DNA of 64,000 bases from Hymenobacter sp. PAMC 26628 (GCF_001562275.1 NZ_CP014304.1:3844001-3908000), one strand, 5' to 3'; shown: positions 9,450 to 21,369, counted from the stretch's first letter. Notes: generated by a model not told the origin, from the sequence alone. Numbers and translations: made by a program.

Positions 9450-10511
9450 TTACGCCGCCACCAGCACCGGCCGGGCAATGCGCTGGGTGCGCGCGCGCAG
9501 CAGGACCACCACGTCGGCGTCGGAGCCGTAGCGGCCGCCCAGGTTCACGAAGTTCTTGGCCAGCAAGTCGTAGCGCTTCAGCATGAGGAAGGCGAAGATG
9601 TGCAGGTAGTGGATGCCGTCGAACACCACGGCGTCGTTGGCGGCGTACTTGTCCACGTTTTGGCGAAAGTTGGCGGGGTGGTCGGTCCAGTGCAGGCCGG
9701 GGCGCAGGTGGTGGCTGATGTGGTAACCGTCGTTCCAGCACTTGTGGTTGTAGGCCGTGTTGATGCAGGTGGCGCTGTTGGTGTAGCAGTTGTCGGGCGC
9801 GGCGCCGTCGATGAAGGCGTGCTGGCTCCAGTTGCCAAGCATCATCACGATGCGCGTGACCAGCAGGGGCCCCAGGAACACGACCAGCGTGGCCGGCAGG
9901 TTAATGAACGCCAAGCCCAGCACCACGGCCGCGTAAGCCAGCTCGCCGCGCACCGCCCGGTAGCGCAGCGTGAACTTGCGGGTGCGGCCCAGGTAGCCCA
10001 CCAGCCGCGCCACGCCCAGCACCAAAAAATCGCCCAAGTAGTGCAAAAAACCCCAGGCCGAATCGCGCTGGTAAAACATGGTCGAGCTCTCGTCGTCGGG
10101 CATATTGTTCTCGGGGTGGTGCATCCCCATGTGGTGGGTGAAGTACGTTTCCGGGGTTTGGCCAAACAGGGGCCCCACCACCCAGGGCGTAAACTTATTG
10201 AGCCACTTGTGCGCCTTTTTGAACAGCGGGCGGTGCGTGGTGCAGTGCATCATCAGCCCCAGGGGCCCCTTGAAGTAGAACGTGCCCAGGAAAAAATATA
10301 ACCCGGCCGCTACCCACCACGCCGCGCCGTGCAGGGCGGGCGTGAACAGCAGCCCCGCCAGCGGCAGCATGGTAAGCGAAATTTGCAGCAGCAGATACAC
10401 AAACGGCAGGTCGCGCTCGTCCTGCACGTAGCGGGCGGCAAATTGGTGGAACCCCGACGGGGCGGCTACTGGGGCGTAGCCCGGGTCGGTGGAGGTAGCG
10501 AGGTCTTTCAT
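9450..10511 (-). CDS. Membrane fatty acid desaturase family protein
   Basis: 353 residues. It carries the three histidine clusters of the membrane di-iron desaturase/hydroxylase family: HCTTH (89-93), HHMGMHH (126-132) and HISHH (about 265-270), the last in NDGYHISHHLRPGLHW. Hydrophobic segments before and between the boxes give four predicted membrane spans. It should insert a double bond or hydroxyl group into a membrane-associated lipid or carotenoid substrate using oxygen and an electron donor; the exact substrate is not evident. It stands alone between the M20 remnant and the dnaE promoter region, in divergent orientation to dnaE. Confidence 0.85.
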   Translation of the reverse strand: MKDLATSTDPGYAPVAAPSGFHQFAARYVQDERDLPFVYLLLQISLTMLPLAGLLFTPALHGAAWWVAAGLYFFLGTFYFKGPLGLMMHCTTHRPLFKKAHKWLNKFTPWVVGPLFGQTPETYFTHHMGMHHPENNMPDDESSTMFYQRDSAWGFLHYLGDFLVLGVARLVGYLGRTRKFTLRYRAVRGELAYAAVVLGLAFINLPATLVVFLGPLLVTRIVMMLGNWSQHAFIDGAAPDNCYTNSATCINTAYNHKCWNDGYHISHHLRPGLHWTDHPANFRQNVDKYAANDAVVFDGIHYLHIFAFLMLKRYDLLAKNFVNLGGRYGSDADVVVLLRARTQRIARPVLVAA

Positions 10512-10855
10512 AGTTGAAATGAGCCTTTTTTCGCTACCTGGCGCGCCGGACGGCCGATGGGTACGAACCCACAGGCGACTAAACCCAAAGGAGGCAAGGA
10601 GGAAGTGAGCGCCGGGCCCTGAGCTAACGGTGCGCCTACGTATTAGTTGGGATGCCTAAGTATTAATCCTAAACCCAACCGTACAAAACTAGTTCAAACG
10701 GCGGGCCCGGCGGCGGCGGCGCAACTTTCAAATTATCAATCGGCTGGCGGGCGCGCCGGCTTTCGGGGGCCCCGGGCCGGGCCCGCCGGGCGAACCATCC
10801 CGGGGGCCCCGGCCTTATCTTTACCCTAACCCCTCGTTTTGCTTCGCCCGCCGCC
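10512..10855. other. Divergent intergenic region, desaturase/dnaE
   Basis: 344 bp without a supported gene. A promoter-like TATCTTTA at 10816-10823 lies 33 nt before the dnaE ATG and matches seven of eight positions of TAnnTTTG including the spacer, but no TTG stands at the -33 distance. The right half is unusually rich in G and C runs such as GGGGGCCCC. Confidence 0.5.
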
Positions 10856-14539
<3,684 letters not shown>

Positions 14540-14703
14540 CGGCCCCGAACCTAATGCTTGCGCGCCGGGTTTGCTACCTAACAACGCGCCCCGCGGCGAG
14601 TATGAACTTTCTATGGAGCCCGTTGTTAAGCCCCCAATCTGCTACCTTGCGACCCCGTTGGCCGTACACGCCAGAATCTATTTAAACCGCAACTCTTACT
14701 GTA

Positions 14704-15033
14704 ATGGGACATAAAGCAATTGAGATTACCGATGCCAATTTCGAGTCCATCATCAACTCCGACAAGCCGGTGCTGGTCGATTTCTGGGCCGAATGGTGCG
14801 GCCCTTGCCGCATGGTGGGCCCGGTAGTGGAAGAGCTGGCTGGCGAATACGAAGGCAAAGCCATCGTGGGCAAAGTTGACGTGGACGCCAACCCCCAAAC
14901 CTCGGCCAAGTTCGGCATCCGCAGCATCCCCACGCTGCTCGTGTTCAAGAACGGCCAAATCGTTGACAAGCAAGTAGGCGCCGTGCCCAAGCACGTGCTC
15001 GCCCAGAAACTCGAAGCCCAAGTGACGGCCTAA
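14704..15033 (+). CDS. trxA: Thioredoxin
   Basis: 109 residues with the classic active site WCGPC (C32 and C35) inside VLVDFWAEWCGPCRM, and the cis-proline segment RSIPTLLVFKNG. It is the general cytoplasmic protein disulfide reductant, recycled by thioredoxin reductase. A TACCTTGC element at 14643-14650 may be part of its promoter. A rho-independent terminator follows 27 nt after the stop, so it forms a single-gene unit. Confidence 0.97.
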   Translation: MGHKAIEITDANFESIINSDKPVLVDFWAEWCGPCRMVGPVVEELAGEYEGKAIVGKVDVDANPQTSAKFGIRSIPTLLVFKNGQIVDKQVGAVPKHVLAQKLEAQVTA

Positions 15034-15060
15034 GTGTCCGTACTTCTGTTTATAAATGCG

Positions 15061-15092
15061 AAAGCCCGGGCCCTGCGGTCCGGGCTTTTTTG
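15061..15092 (+). terminator. Rho-independent terminator after thioredoxin
   Basis: AAAGCCCGG and CCGGGCTTTTTT arms around a 12-nt loop, followed directly by the T-tract. Confidence 0.88.
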
Positions 15093-15250
15093 CGTGGTTT
15101 TGGCACGGCGCTTGCAAATGAATAAATGCGGCTGCGGGGGCTCGGTCTAATAAATTAAGCGCCGCAGTGCTACATTTCCAGCGGCATCGGGGCTATTCCC
15201 AGGCCACGCGAACTTCTTCACCTCCCACTCACCTTTTTCCAGTCTTTTTT

Positions 15251-15640
15251 ATGAAACGCCTCCTCGGTTTTCTGCTCTCGCTCAGCCTATTGGGCAGCGC
15301 TGCTCACGCCCAAGCCACGGCCCCCGCTACTGGCACAATGAGCTCGTCGAAAATGACGACGACTAAAATGTCGCAAACCCCAGCCACGACGACGCACACC
15401 AGCACGTCGAAAGCCGGGATGATGGGCACGACATCCACCGGCACGAAAAAGACGGCCACCGTGTCGTCCTCTTCGACCGCCAAAATGAAGGCCGATGGCA
15501 CGCCCGACATGCGCTACAAGGAGAACAAGATGGCCAAAACCAGCACCACGACCACCGCCAAAATGAAGGCCGACGGTACGCCCGACATGCGCTACAAAGC
15601 CAACAAAACTTCGAATACGACGACCAAGAAAACGATGTAA
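15251..15640 (+). CDS. Small secreted Ser/Thr/Lys-rich protein with DGTPDMRYK repeats
   Basis: 129 residues from ATG 15251; longer in-frame starts upstream would precede the signal peptide (MKRLLGFLLSLSLLGSAAHA). The mature part is low-complexity Ser/Thr/Ala/Lys with two copies of KMKADGTPDMRYK, each followed by an N-K pair. The DGTPDMRYK core matches my memory of the PBCV-specific basic adaptor motif, first noted in chlorella virus proteins and common in Bacteroidota secreted proteins; that assignment is tentative. Highly basic, so it may bind nucleic acid or acidic polymers outside the inner membrane. Function unknown. Confidence 0.75.
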   Translation: MKRLLGFLLSLSLLGSAAHAQATAPATGTMSSSKMTTTKMSQTPATTTHTSTSKAGMMGTTSTGTKKTATVSSSSTAKMKADGTPDMRYKENKMAKTSTTTTAKMKADGTPDMRYKANKTSNTTTKKTM

Positions 15641-15667
15641 TTTTGGGGCAACTCACCCCAGTTTTTC

Positions 15668-15700
15668 AAAGCCCTTCCCCACCCGGGAAGGGCTTTTTTT
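15668..15700 (+). terminator. Rho-independent terminator after the basic repeat protein
   Basis: AAAGCCCTTCCC and GGGAAGGGCTTTTTTT arms around a short loop, 28 nt after the stop codon. Confidence 0.9.
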
Positions 15701-15945
15701 AGCGCGTAACCGGCGGATAAATCCGTACTAAACGCCTGCCACCGGGGCCCCGGCAATTCGCGTCTTTTGCCGCCGAGCACAGCGGCGCATTCGGTTCAAA
15801 TAAGCTATGCAACTAGTGCGCAAGCCGCTTCACAGAAGCCCTCGAAATAATAAAAATTAAAAATTTACTGCATGCATATTATTATATTTCAACCATTTAT
15901 AAACTAACAATCGTTTGTTGTGTCGTTTTCATCATATTTTTAATA

Positions 15946-15976
15946 TTGAAACTTGTCCAATCTTATTCTACCTTTG
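15946..15976 (+). promoter_or_regulatory. Bacteroidota promoter of the tRNA-like gene
   Basis: TTG at 15946-15948, a 20-nt spacer, then TACCTTTG at 15969-15976: a full match to the TTG / TAnnTTTG promoter form. Transcription would begin near 15983, about 30 nt before the tRNA-like body. The upstream AT-rich tract could act as an UP-like element. Confidence 0.8.
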
Positions 15977-16011
15977 CACCCGGCCAGAGCGAAAGGCTTT
16001 TGCTCATAACT

Positions 16012-16129
16012 TGTAGTGTGGTGGAACTGGCAGACACACCCTCCTCTCTCGAGGGTGAAGGTTCGGGATAAATCGGCCCCCCGGCCGGCTAACCACTTCG
16101 TGGAGGTTCAAGTCCTTCCGCTACAGCCA
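16012..16129 (+). tRNA. Unusual class II tRNA-like gene, anticodon CUC, encoded CCA
   Basis: Folds as a tRNA: acceptor TGTAGTG with CGCTACA (16012-16018 and 16119-16125, one G-T pair), D-arm 16021-16037 with a GTG/CAC stem and a GG in the loop, anticodon stem CCCTC/GAGGG with loop CTCTCTC (16044-16050), T-arm GGAGG-TTCAAGT-CCTTC (16102-16118), discriminator G, then encoded CCA. The D-arm and the TG after the anticodon stem look like tRNA-Leu. The anticodon at 16046-16048 is CTC, which would read a Glu codon. Position 37 is T instead of the near-universal purine. The variable region is 46 nt (16056-16101), far longer than in normal Leu, Ser or Sec tRNAs, and can form its own hairpins. A G discriminator with a long variable arm would suit SerRS better than LeuRS; that is inference. 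The intact core, strong promoter and terminator argue for a functional RNA. Confidence 0.65.
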
Positions 16130-16190
16130 AAAACCTAAAGAGGCGACTTTATAAACAAAGTCGCCTCTTTAGGTTTTAGCATTTTTTATT
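16130..16190. terminator. Very strong bidirectional terminator, perfect 21-bp stem
   Basis: The arms at 16130-16150 and 16157-16177 are perfectly complementary around the loop ATAAAC, with T-rich sequence following on the plus strand and A-rich sequence before it, so it can stop the tRNA-like transcript and the converging dsbD transcript. It begins right after the encoded CCA. Confidence 0.92.
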
Positions 16191-16196
16191 TTGCAG

Positions 16197-18392
16197 CTAC
16201 CGGGCCGCTACGGCCCCGTGCCGGGCCTGGTAGCTGCGCCGCCCCTCCTTCAGGAACTGCGCAAACTGCGCCACGTTGGGTTCGTAGGCGATGGGCGCCA
16301 CGAGCGGCTTGCCCGTGGGGTCGTCGGGATTGAACAACACATAATAGGGCTGGGCATTGAAACCGTAGCGGGTCACCTGGAGGTCAGCGTTTTGCTTGCC
16401 CAGGCTGGTTTTCTGCTGGTGGTCGCGCGCCGAGGTGTACCACTCTTTTTGGGGCAGCTCGGTTTTGTCGTCCACGTACAGGGCCACCACTACGTAGTCG
16501 TTTTGCAGTTGGGTGAGCACGGCCGGGTCGCTCCACACGGTGGCCTCCATTTTGCGGCAGTTTACGCAGGCGTGGCCGGTAAAGTCAATGAAAATGGGCT
16601 TGTGCGCCTGTTTGGCGGCGCGGATGGCTTGCGGCAAGTCGAAGTAACCTTGCAAGCCGTGGGGCAGCTCCAGGAAGTCGCCGAAGCGCGGCGTTTCGCC
16701 CAGCGCGTTGGCGGTGGCCTGCACCGGCGGGGCGGGGCCCCCAGCGGCCAGCGAGAAGTCGTGGCGGCTCTGGGGCGGCAGGTAGCCGGCCAGCAGCGGC
16801 AGCGGGGCCCCGAAGAGGCCCGGCACCAGGTACGTCATGAAGCTGAACGCCAGCACGGCCATCAGCAGCCGGCCCACGCTGAGGTGTTCCAGCGGCGAAT
16901 CGTGCGAGAGGCGGAACTTGCCCAGCAGGTACAGCCCGAGCAAGGCCGAGAGCACCACCCACAGCACCAGGTACACGTCGCGGGTGAGGATGCCCCAGTG
17001 GTAGGCCAGGTCCACCATGCTCAGGAACTTGAGGGCCAGCATCAGCTCCACGAAGCCCAGCACCACCTTCACCGTGTTCAGCCAGCCGCCCGAGCGGGGC
17101 AGGCTTTTCAGCCACGACGGGAAGATGGCGAACAGCGTGAACGGCAGCGCAAAGGCCAGCGAGAAGCCCAGCATGCCCACCACCGGGGCCAGCGTCTGGC
17201 CGCGGGCGGCCAGGCCCAGCACCGTGGCCACGATGGGCCCCGTGCAGCTGAACGAGACCAGTACCAGCGTGAAGGCCATGAAAAACACCCCGAGCCAGCC
17301 GCCTTTGTCGGCCTGGGCGTCGGCCTTGTTCACCAGGCCGCTAGGCAGCGTAATTTCAAACAAGCCCAAAAACGAGAGGCCGAACACCACGAACACCACG
17401 AAAAACAGCAGGTTCGGCAGCCAATGCGTGGCCATGAAGTTGGGGCCGTCTTCGCCCAGCAGGCGGGCCACCACCACACCAATCAGCGTGTAAATCACGA
17501 TGATGCTGAGCCCGTACACCACGGCCTTGAGGATGCCGCGGCCGCGGCTGTCCTGGGCCCCGGTGAAGAAGGAAACCGTCATCGGCACCATCGGAAACAC
17601 GCAGGGCGTGAGCAGCGCCGCCAGCCCCGAGATGAAGGCCAGCACGCCAAAGCTCCACAGCCCGCCCGCGTCGGAAACCGGCGCGGCCGCGGCCACTGCC
17701 GCCGATACAGCGGGGGCCCCGGCGGTTGTTTCATTGGTAACGGCCGTAGGAGCAGGCGCCAACGGTGCCACAACGGCAGCTGGAGTAGCGGCCGCAACGG
17801 GCGAGGCAGCGGCGGGCGCTGTTACGGCGGGCGCGGCTACGGCGGCTGCCGTAGCCACGGGGGCCCCGGGCTTGGCAGCGGGTGCGGCAGCGGCACTAGC
17901 AGCGGCCGCCCCGCTCACTTGCAGGGGCCCGAAGGCCAGGGTTTCGTTGCCGGGCACGCAGCGGCCGTCTACGTCGGTGCAGCTTTGGTAGTCGGCTTCG
18001 GCTTTGATGGCAAGGGGCCCCGGCTGGAGCACCTTGATGCGCTGGCGAATCTGGCCAGTTTTTTCCCAGAAAGCCACCTCGCCTTTGAACACCTCGTCCA
18101 TCTGGTGGTGCGAGTGCACCGACTGCGGCTTGCCCACTAGGGCGTAGGCCGCGCTGGGCGCAAACTTGAGCGTAAACACCACGGGCCCCACGTCTTCGCT
18201 GAAATCGGTGGCGTAGAGGTGCCACTTGTCGTCGATGCGCGCGTTCACCAGCAATTCCACTTCCTGGCCCACCTTGGCGGTGGGCTGGCTGAGGGCCGTG
18301 CTGAGGTGCGTAGGCACCAAAATTTGAGCTGCTACGGGCAGGGCCGGCAACCAGCAGAGCAGTAGAAATTTAAAAAACCGGCGAATATTCAT
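16197..18392 (-). CDS. dsbD: Thiol:disulfide interchange protein DsbD
   Basis: 731 residues. A signal peptide is followed by a DsbD alpha-like periplasmic domain with a cysteine pair (CTDVDGRC), then an Ala/Pro-rich linker. The polytopic CcdA/DsbD core has one redox cysteine in LLTPCVFPMVPMT and the other in VSFSCTGPIVATV. The C-terminal thioredoxin-like domain carries CVNC (about 608-611) in IDFTGHACVNCRKME. It moves electrons from cytoplasmic thioredoxin across the inner membrane to periplasmic reductases and isomerases. All three redox modules are present and the length is usual for Bacteroidota DsbD, which often has a longer linker than the E. coli protein. The nearby thioredoxin gene is its likely electron donor. 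Confidence 0.93.
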   Translation of the reverse strand: MNIRRFFKFLLLCWLPALPVAAQILVPTHLSTALSQPTAKVGQEVELLVNARIDDKWHLYATDFSEDVGPVVFTLKFAPSAAYALVGKPQSVHSHHQMDEVFKGEVAFWEKTGQIRQRIKVLQPGPLAIKAEADYQSCTDVDGRCVPGNETLAFGPLQVSGAAAASAAAAPAAKPGAPVATAAAVAAPAVTAPAAASPVAAATPAAVVAPLAPAPTAVTNETTAGAPAVSAAVAAAAPVSDAGGLWSFGVLAFISGLAALLTPCVFPMVPMTVSFFTGAQDSRGRGILKAVVYGLSIIVIYTLIGVVVARLLGEDGPNFMATHWLPNLLFFVVFVVFGLSFLGLFEITLPSGLVNKADAQADKGGWLGVFFMAFTLVLVSFSCTGPIVATVLGLAARGQTLAPVVGMLGFSLAFALPFTLFAIFPSWLKSLPRSGGWLNTVKVVLGFVELMLALKFLSMVDLAYHWGILTRDVYLVLWVVLSALLGLYLLGKFRLSHDSPLEHLSVGRLLMAVLAFSFMTYLVPGLFGAPLPLLAGYLPPQSRHDFSLAAGGPAPPVQATANALGETPRFGDFLELPHGLQGYFDLPQAIRAAKQAHKPIFIDFTGHACVNCRKMEATVWSDPAVLTQLQNDYVVVALYVDDKTELPQKEWYTSARDHQQKTSLGKQNADLQVTRYGFNAQPYYVLFNPDDPTGKPLVAPIAYEPNVAQFAQFLKEGRRSYQARHGAVAAR

Positions 18393-18488
18393 ACAGAATT
18401 AATCAGCATTAAGCCGTAAAATTAGGCTTCCTAAGCACAATCGGCTGCTTGAAAAGTTCAAACGCCTAACCCCGCGCGCCAAAATCCG

Positions 18489-18496
18489 TACTTTTG
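18489..18496 (+). promoter_or_regulatory. -7 element TACTTTTG upstream of the CNNM/CorC gene
   Basis: Exact match to TAnnTTTG, 46 nt before the ATG at 18542. No TTG stands at the usual -33 distance. Because the transcript would start near 18503, the in-frame TTG at 18494 cannot be the start codon. Confidence 0.5.
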
Positions 18497-18541
18497 GGCT
18501 ACAATGGCCCCCAGACCGTCCGCGTCGCGGGGGCCGCCGAC

Positions 18542-19876
18542 ATGGGTTTAAAAATTCTTATCACCCTGCTACTCATCATAGCCAACGGGTTTTTTGTAGC
18601 CGCTGAGTTTTCGCTCATTCGGATCCGTCTTTCGCAACTCGAGCTCAAAGCCAAAGAGGGCAGCCGCCTGGCTGGCCAGGCAATGAAGGTGCTGCACAAC
18701 CTCTACAGCTACCTATCAGCCACGCAGCTAGGGGTTACCATTGCTTCCCTTATCCTGGGGGCCGTGGGCGAAGAAGTGGCCACCGAAATCATTCTGAACA
18801 CCATGAGCCGGTTCAGCATTGCCATTTCGCCGGCCGCGGCCCATAGCACGGCAGTGGTTGTGGGGCTGATTTTCATCACCATCCTGCACGTGCTGTTTGG
18901 TGAGCTGTTTCCCAAAACGCTGGCCATCCAGCGGCCCGAAGCCGTGAGCCTGGCCTTGGTGCTGCCGCTGCGAGTATTTTATTTCGCTACGTTGCCCCTG
19001 ACGTGGTTCTTGTCGAAGGCCTCCAACGTGCTGCTGGGAGCAGTAGGCATCACTCAGGCCCACGGTACCGAAGCCCACACTTCCGACGAACTACGCCTGC
19101 TGCTGGACCAAAGCAAGCAGAGCGGCGAAATCCAGGACTCTGAGCACGAGCTGATTGAGAACGTTTTTGAGTTCAACGACCGCATGGTGCGCCAGATTAT
19201 GGTACCGCGCACCAAGCTGGCCGCCCTCGACATAAACGCTTCGGAAGATCAGATTTTGGAAACGGTGTTCAGCGAGGGCTACTCGCGCTTGCCGGTGTAC
19301 GAGGGCAACATCGACAACATCGTGGGCATCTTGAACGTGAAGGACCTGCTGCCCATCATCCGGCGCAACGAGCCCGTGGAGCTAGCCCGCATCATGCGCG
19401 CGCCCTACTTCGTACCCGAAACCAAAAAAATCAACCGCTTGCTGCGCAATTTCCAGCGCAAGCACACGGTCATGGCCGTCGTGAGCGACGAGTTCGGCGG
19501 CGTGTCGGGCATCGTCACCATCGAGGACATCATGGAGGAACTGGTGGGCGAAATCCAGGACGAGTACGACAACGAGGTACCCGTGGTAGAGAAGATGTCG
19601 GCCGATGAGTACCGCGTGGCCGCCGCTACGTCCATCTCCGACGCCAACGAGTACCTGCCCTTTCCGCTGCCGGAAAGCGAGGACTACGAAACCGTGGGCG
19701 GCCTGCTGAACGTGGTCTACGGCAGCATTCCGGAAGTGGGCGACGTGGCCGTGCTCGACCCCTACGAGTTCCGGGTGCTGGAGCGCTCGCGCCGCGTCAT
19801 CGAGCTGGTGCAGCTGCGCGTGGTGCGCGCCGAGGAAAAAGCCGAGCCCCGCACCGACCTAAGCGCCGAGATTTAA
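18542..19876 (+). CDS. CNNM/CorC-family transporter (hemolysin-like, DUF21-CBS-CorC)
   Basis: 444 residues from ATG 18542, chosen because the first membrane helix (LKILITLLLIIANGFFVAAE) follows directly. An N-terminal DUF21 domain with three to four helices (about 1-190) precedes a tandem CBS pair (about 205-330, with GYSRLPVYEG and FGGVSGIVTIEDIMEELVGE) and a C-terminal CorC/HlyC domain (about 345-430). The family is linked to magnesium or cobalt efflux at the inner membrane; CBS domains bind nucleotides. Bacteroidota GldE belongs to the same family, but nothing here ties this copy to gliding. Confidence 0.9.
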   Translation: MGLKILITLLLIIANGFFVAAEFSLIRIRLSQLELKAKEGSRLAGQAMKVLHNLYSYLSATQLGVTIASLILGAVGEEVATEIILNTMSRFSIAISPAAAHSTAVVVGLIFITILHVLFGELFPKTLAIQRPEAVSLALVLPLRVFYFATLPLTWFLSKASNVLLGAVGITQAHGTEAHTSDELRLLLDQSKQSGEIQDSEHELIENVFEFNDRMVRQIMVPRTKLAALDINASEDQILETVFSEGYSRLPVYEGNIDNIVGILNVKDLLPIIRRNEPVELARIMRAPYFVPETKKINRLLRNFQRKHTVMAVVSDEFGGVSGIVTIEDIMEELVGEIQDEYDNEVPVVEKMSADEYRVAAATSISDANEYLPFPLPESEDYETVGGLLNVVYGSIPEVGDVAVLDPYEFRVLERSRRVIELVQLRVVRAEEKAEPRTDLSAEI

Positions 19877-19890
19877 ACATCCGTTTCCAC

Positions 19891-19958
19891 GAACCGCTGG
19901 TTCGCAAAAAGCCCCGGCATCTGCGCAGATGCCGGGGCTTTTTGCGAACCAGCGGTTC
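19891..19958. terminator. Perfect 68-bp palindrome, bidirectional terminator
   Basis: Two 34-nt arms are exact reverse complements with no unpaired centre. Each half contains an A5 or T5 run next to a GC-rich block, as in a two-way rho-independent terminator. It lies between the stops of the convergent CNNM/CorC and lipoprotein genes. Confidence 0.85.
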
Positions 19959-19965
19959 AGGGGGC

Positions 19966-20529
19966 TTAGAGTGCCTTCAGGATGAACAGCACCAGGCCAA
20001 CCACCAGTACGATGGAACCAACGGTGATGAGGAAGCCCGAGCTAACGATGAGGCCGATGATTAGCGCGGCCAAACCTACCAGCGCTACCGTCAGCGATGC
20101 GCCGGCGGCGGCGGCGTGCGTGGTGCTGGCCGTGTTTTGCTGGCGCGCTTCTGCTTTGGCTACTTGCTTCATCACCTTGTTCATGGCCATGCGCTGCAAC
20201 AGCGTGGGCTTGGCGGTGCTAGCGACAGGCTGGGCCACGGTTTGGGCCACAACTTGTGCCGAGTAGGTGCGCGCCAGGGTAGTTTTTGCAGCGGGCTCGG
20301 CTACCGGAGCAGTGGCAACTGCTGGCGTAGCAGCAGCTACGGGAGCCACGGCGGGAGCCTCAACGGTTACCTCGGGAGCAGTTGCGGCGGCGGCGGGTGC
20401 GGCCATGGCCTGCGTGGTACCCAAGTAGGAGGGCGTTTGCGGATTGAACGCATAATTGGTGCGGCTGCACGAGCTCAGTGAGCCAACGATTACCCCTAGG
20501 GCAAGCGTGAGAGAATAGGCTTTTTTCAT
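19966..20529 (-). CDS. Small lipoprotein with Ala/Pro-rich linker and C-terminal hydrophobic pair
   Basis: 187 residues. A lipobox (VGSLSSC, Cys21) follows a typical signal sequence. The middle (about 40-130) is Ala/Pro/Val/Thr-rich without predicted fold. The C-terminus holds two hydrophobic segments (LTVALVGLAALIIGLIVSSG and FLITVGSIVLVVGLVLFIL), an arrangement seen in uncharacterised Bacteroidota lipoproteins. Location is probably the outer membrane or its inner face; function unknown. It converges on the CNNM/CorC gene and shares the palindromic terminator. Confidence 0.75.
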   Translation of the reverse strand: MKKAYSLTLALGVIVGSLSSCSRTNYAFNPQTPSYLGTTQAMAAPAAAATAPEVTVEAPAVAPVAAATPAVATAPVAEPAAKTTLARTYSAQVVAQTVAQPVASTAKPTLLQRMAMNKVMKQVAKAEARQQNTASTTHAAAAGASLTVALVGLAALIIGLIVSSGFLITVGSIVLVVGLVLFILKAL

Positions 20530-20823
20530 GGTTAAGCGAAGGATTAGTTGAAGAATGAAAGGATATGATTTTATACGCGCTCCGCGCAGCAGCGATTATC
20601 CTGTTTATTCTCCGTAAGCACTCAACCTTAACCTTTCAAATTATAACCCGCTGTTTTTATTTGTTTTAATTTTTTAAAAAAACGCCAAAACTGCCGCAAG
20701 AAAACCGCTAAACAGTTCAGCACTTGGCGTGATTCGGGCGCGCGCACCTTTTTTCTGCGGGCTTCGGGGCCGCAGTAGTCGGCTGCGGGGGCCCTAACGA
20801 GGCGAGAATTGCAGACCAACAGC

Positions 20824-21369
20824 TCACACAGCCGGCGCATCGGGGGCAGCAGCTGGGGCCGCAAACCAGCTGGCGTAGAGCTGGTAATTCTCGGCAGTGC
20901 GGCGCAGGCCGGCGCGCTGGGCTTCGCCCACGGGCTTGATGCGGCGAGCGGGCACGCCGGCGTAGAGGTAGCCGGGCTCGCAGATGGTGTTCTCGAGCAC
21001 TACGGCCCCGGCGGCAATGAGGCAGCCCGCGCCCACCACGGCGTGGTCCATCACAATGGCCCCCATGCCGATGAGCACGTCGTCTTCCACGGTGCAGCCG
21101 TGCACCAGGGCCCGGTGGCCAATGCTGACGCGCGCACCGATGCGCAAGACCGCGCCTTGGTAGGTGCAGTGCAGCACGGCCCCGTCCTGGATGTTGGTGC
21201 CGGCCCCGATGCGGATGCTGTTCACGTCGCCCCGCACCACAGCGTTGAACCACACCGTGCAGCCGGGCCCCAGCACCACGTCGCCCACCACAGTAGCGTT
21301 GTCGGCCACGAAGCAGTCGGCCGGGATTTCGGGATAAATGCCGCGAACGGGCAGGATGAGGGCGGGCAT
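20824..21369 (-). CDS. Gamma-carbonic anhydrase family protein
   Basis: 181 residues from ATG 21369; an in-frame upstream ATG would add 40 residues that do not belong to the family. The left-handed beta-helix hexapeptide pattern runs through the protein. The three zinc-ligand histidines fit AVLHCTY, SIGHRAL and LVHGCTV. VRGDVNSIRIG and NIQDGAVLH are family hallmarks. It may hydrate carbon dioxide or act as an acyltransferase-like relative; sequence alone does not separate these. It starts 48 nt after the stop of the radical SAM gene on the same strand, so the two are probably co-transcribed. Confidence 0.9.
   Translation of the reverse strand: MPALILPVRGIYPEIPADCFVADNATVVGDVVLGPGCTVWFNAVVRGDVNSIRIGAGTNIQDGAVLHCTYQGAVLRIGARVSIGHRALVHGCTVEDDVLIGMGAIVMDHAVVGAGCLIAAGAVVLENTICEPGYLYAGVPARRIKPVGEAQRAGLRRTAENYQLYASWFAAPAAAPDAPAV

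Larger units (their letters stand above)
15641..16011. other. AT-rich spacer upstream of the tRNA-like gene
   Basis: Holds the terminator at 15668-15700 and the promoter at 15946-15976. The stretch from about 15840 to 15970 is much richer in A and T than the surrounding GC-rich genome. No coding frame is supported in it. Confidence 0.6.

Noticed and set aside
16012..16129. The tRNA-like gene as tRNA-Sec
   Set aside because: Anticodon is CTC and not TCA, and the acceptor-T arm is the usual 7+5 and not 8+5. No selA or selB gene lies in the window.
16012..16129. The tRNA-like gene as a T-box leader or a group I intron-split tRNA
   Set aside because: There is no T-box sequence, and the insert is far too short for a group I intron and lies in the variable region and not the anticodon loop.
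16191..18140. A 649-codon plus-strand frame opposite dsbD
   Set aside because: Antisense shadow; the minus-strand DsbD frame has full family motifs and the plus frame has low-complexity His/Gln/Arg repeats.
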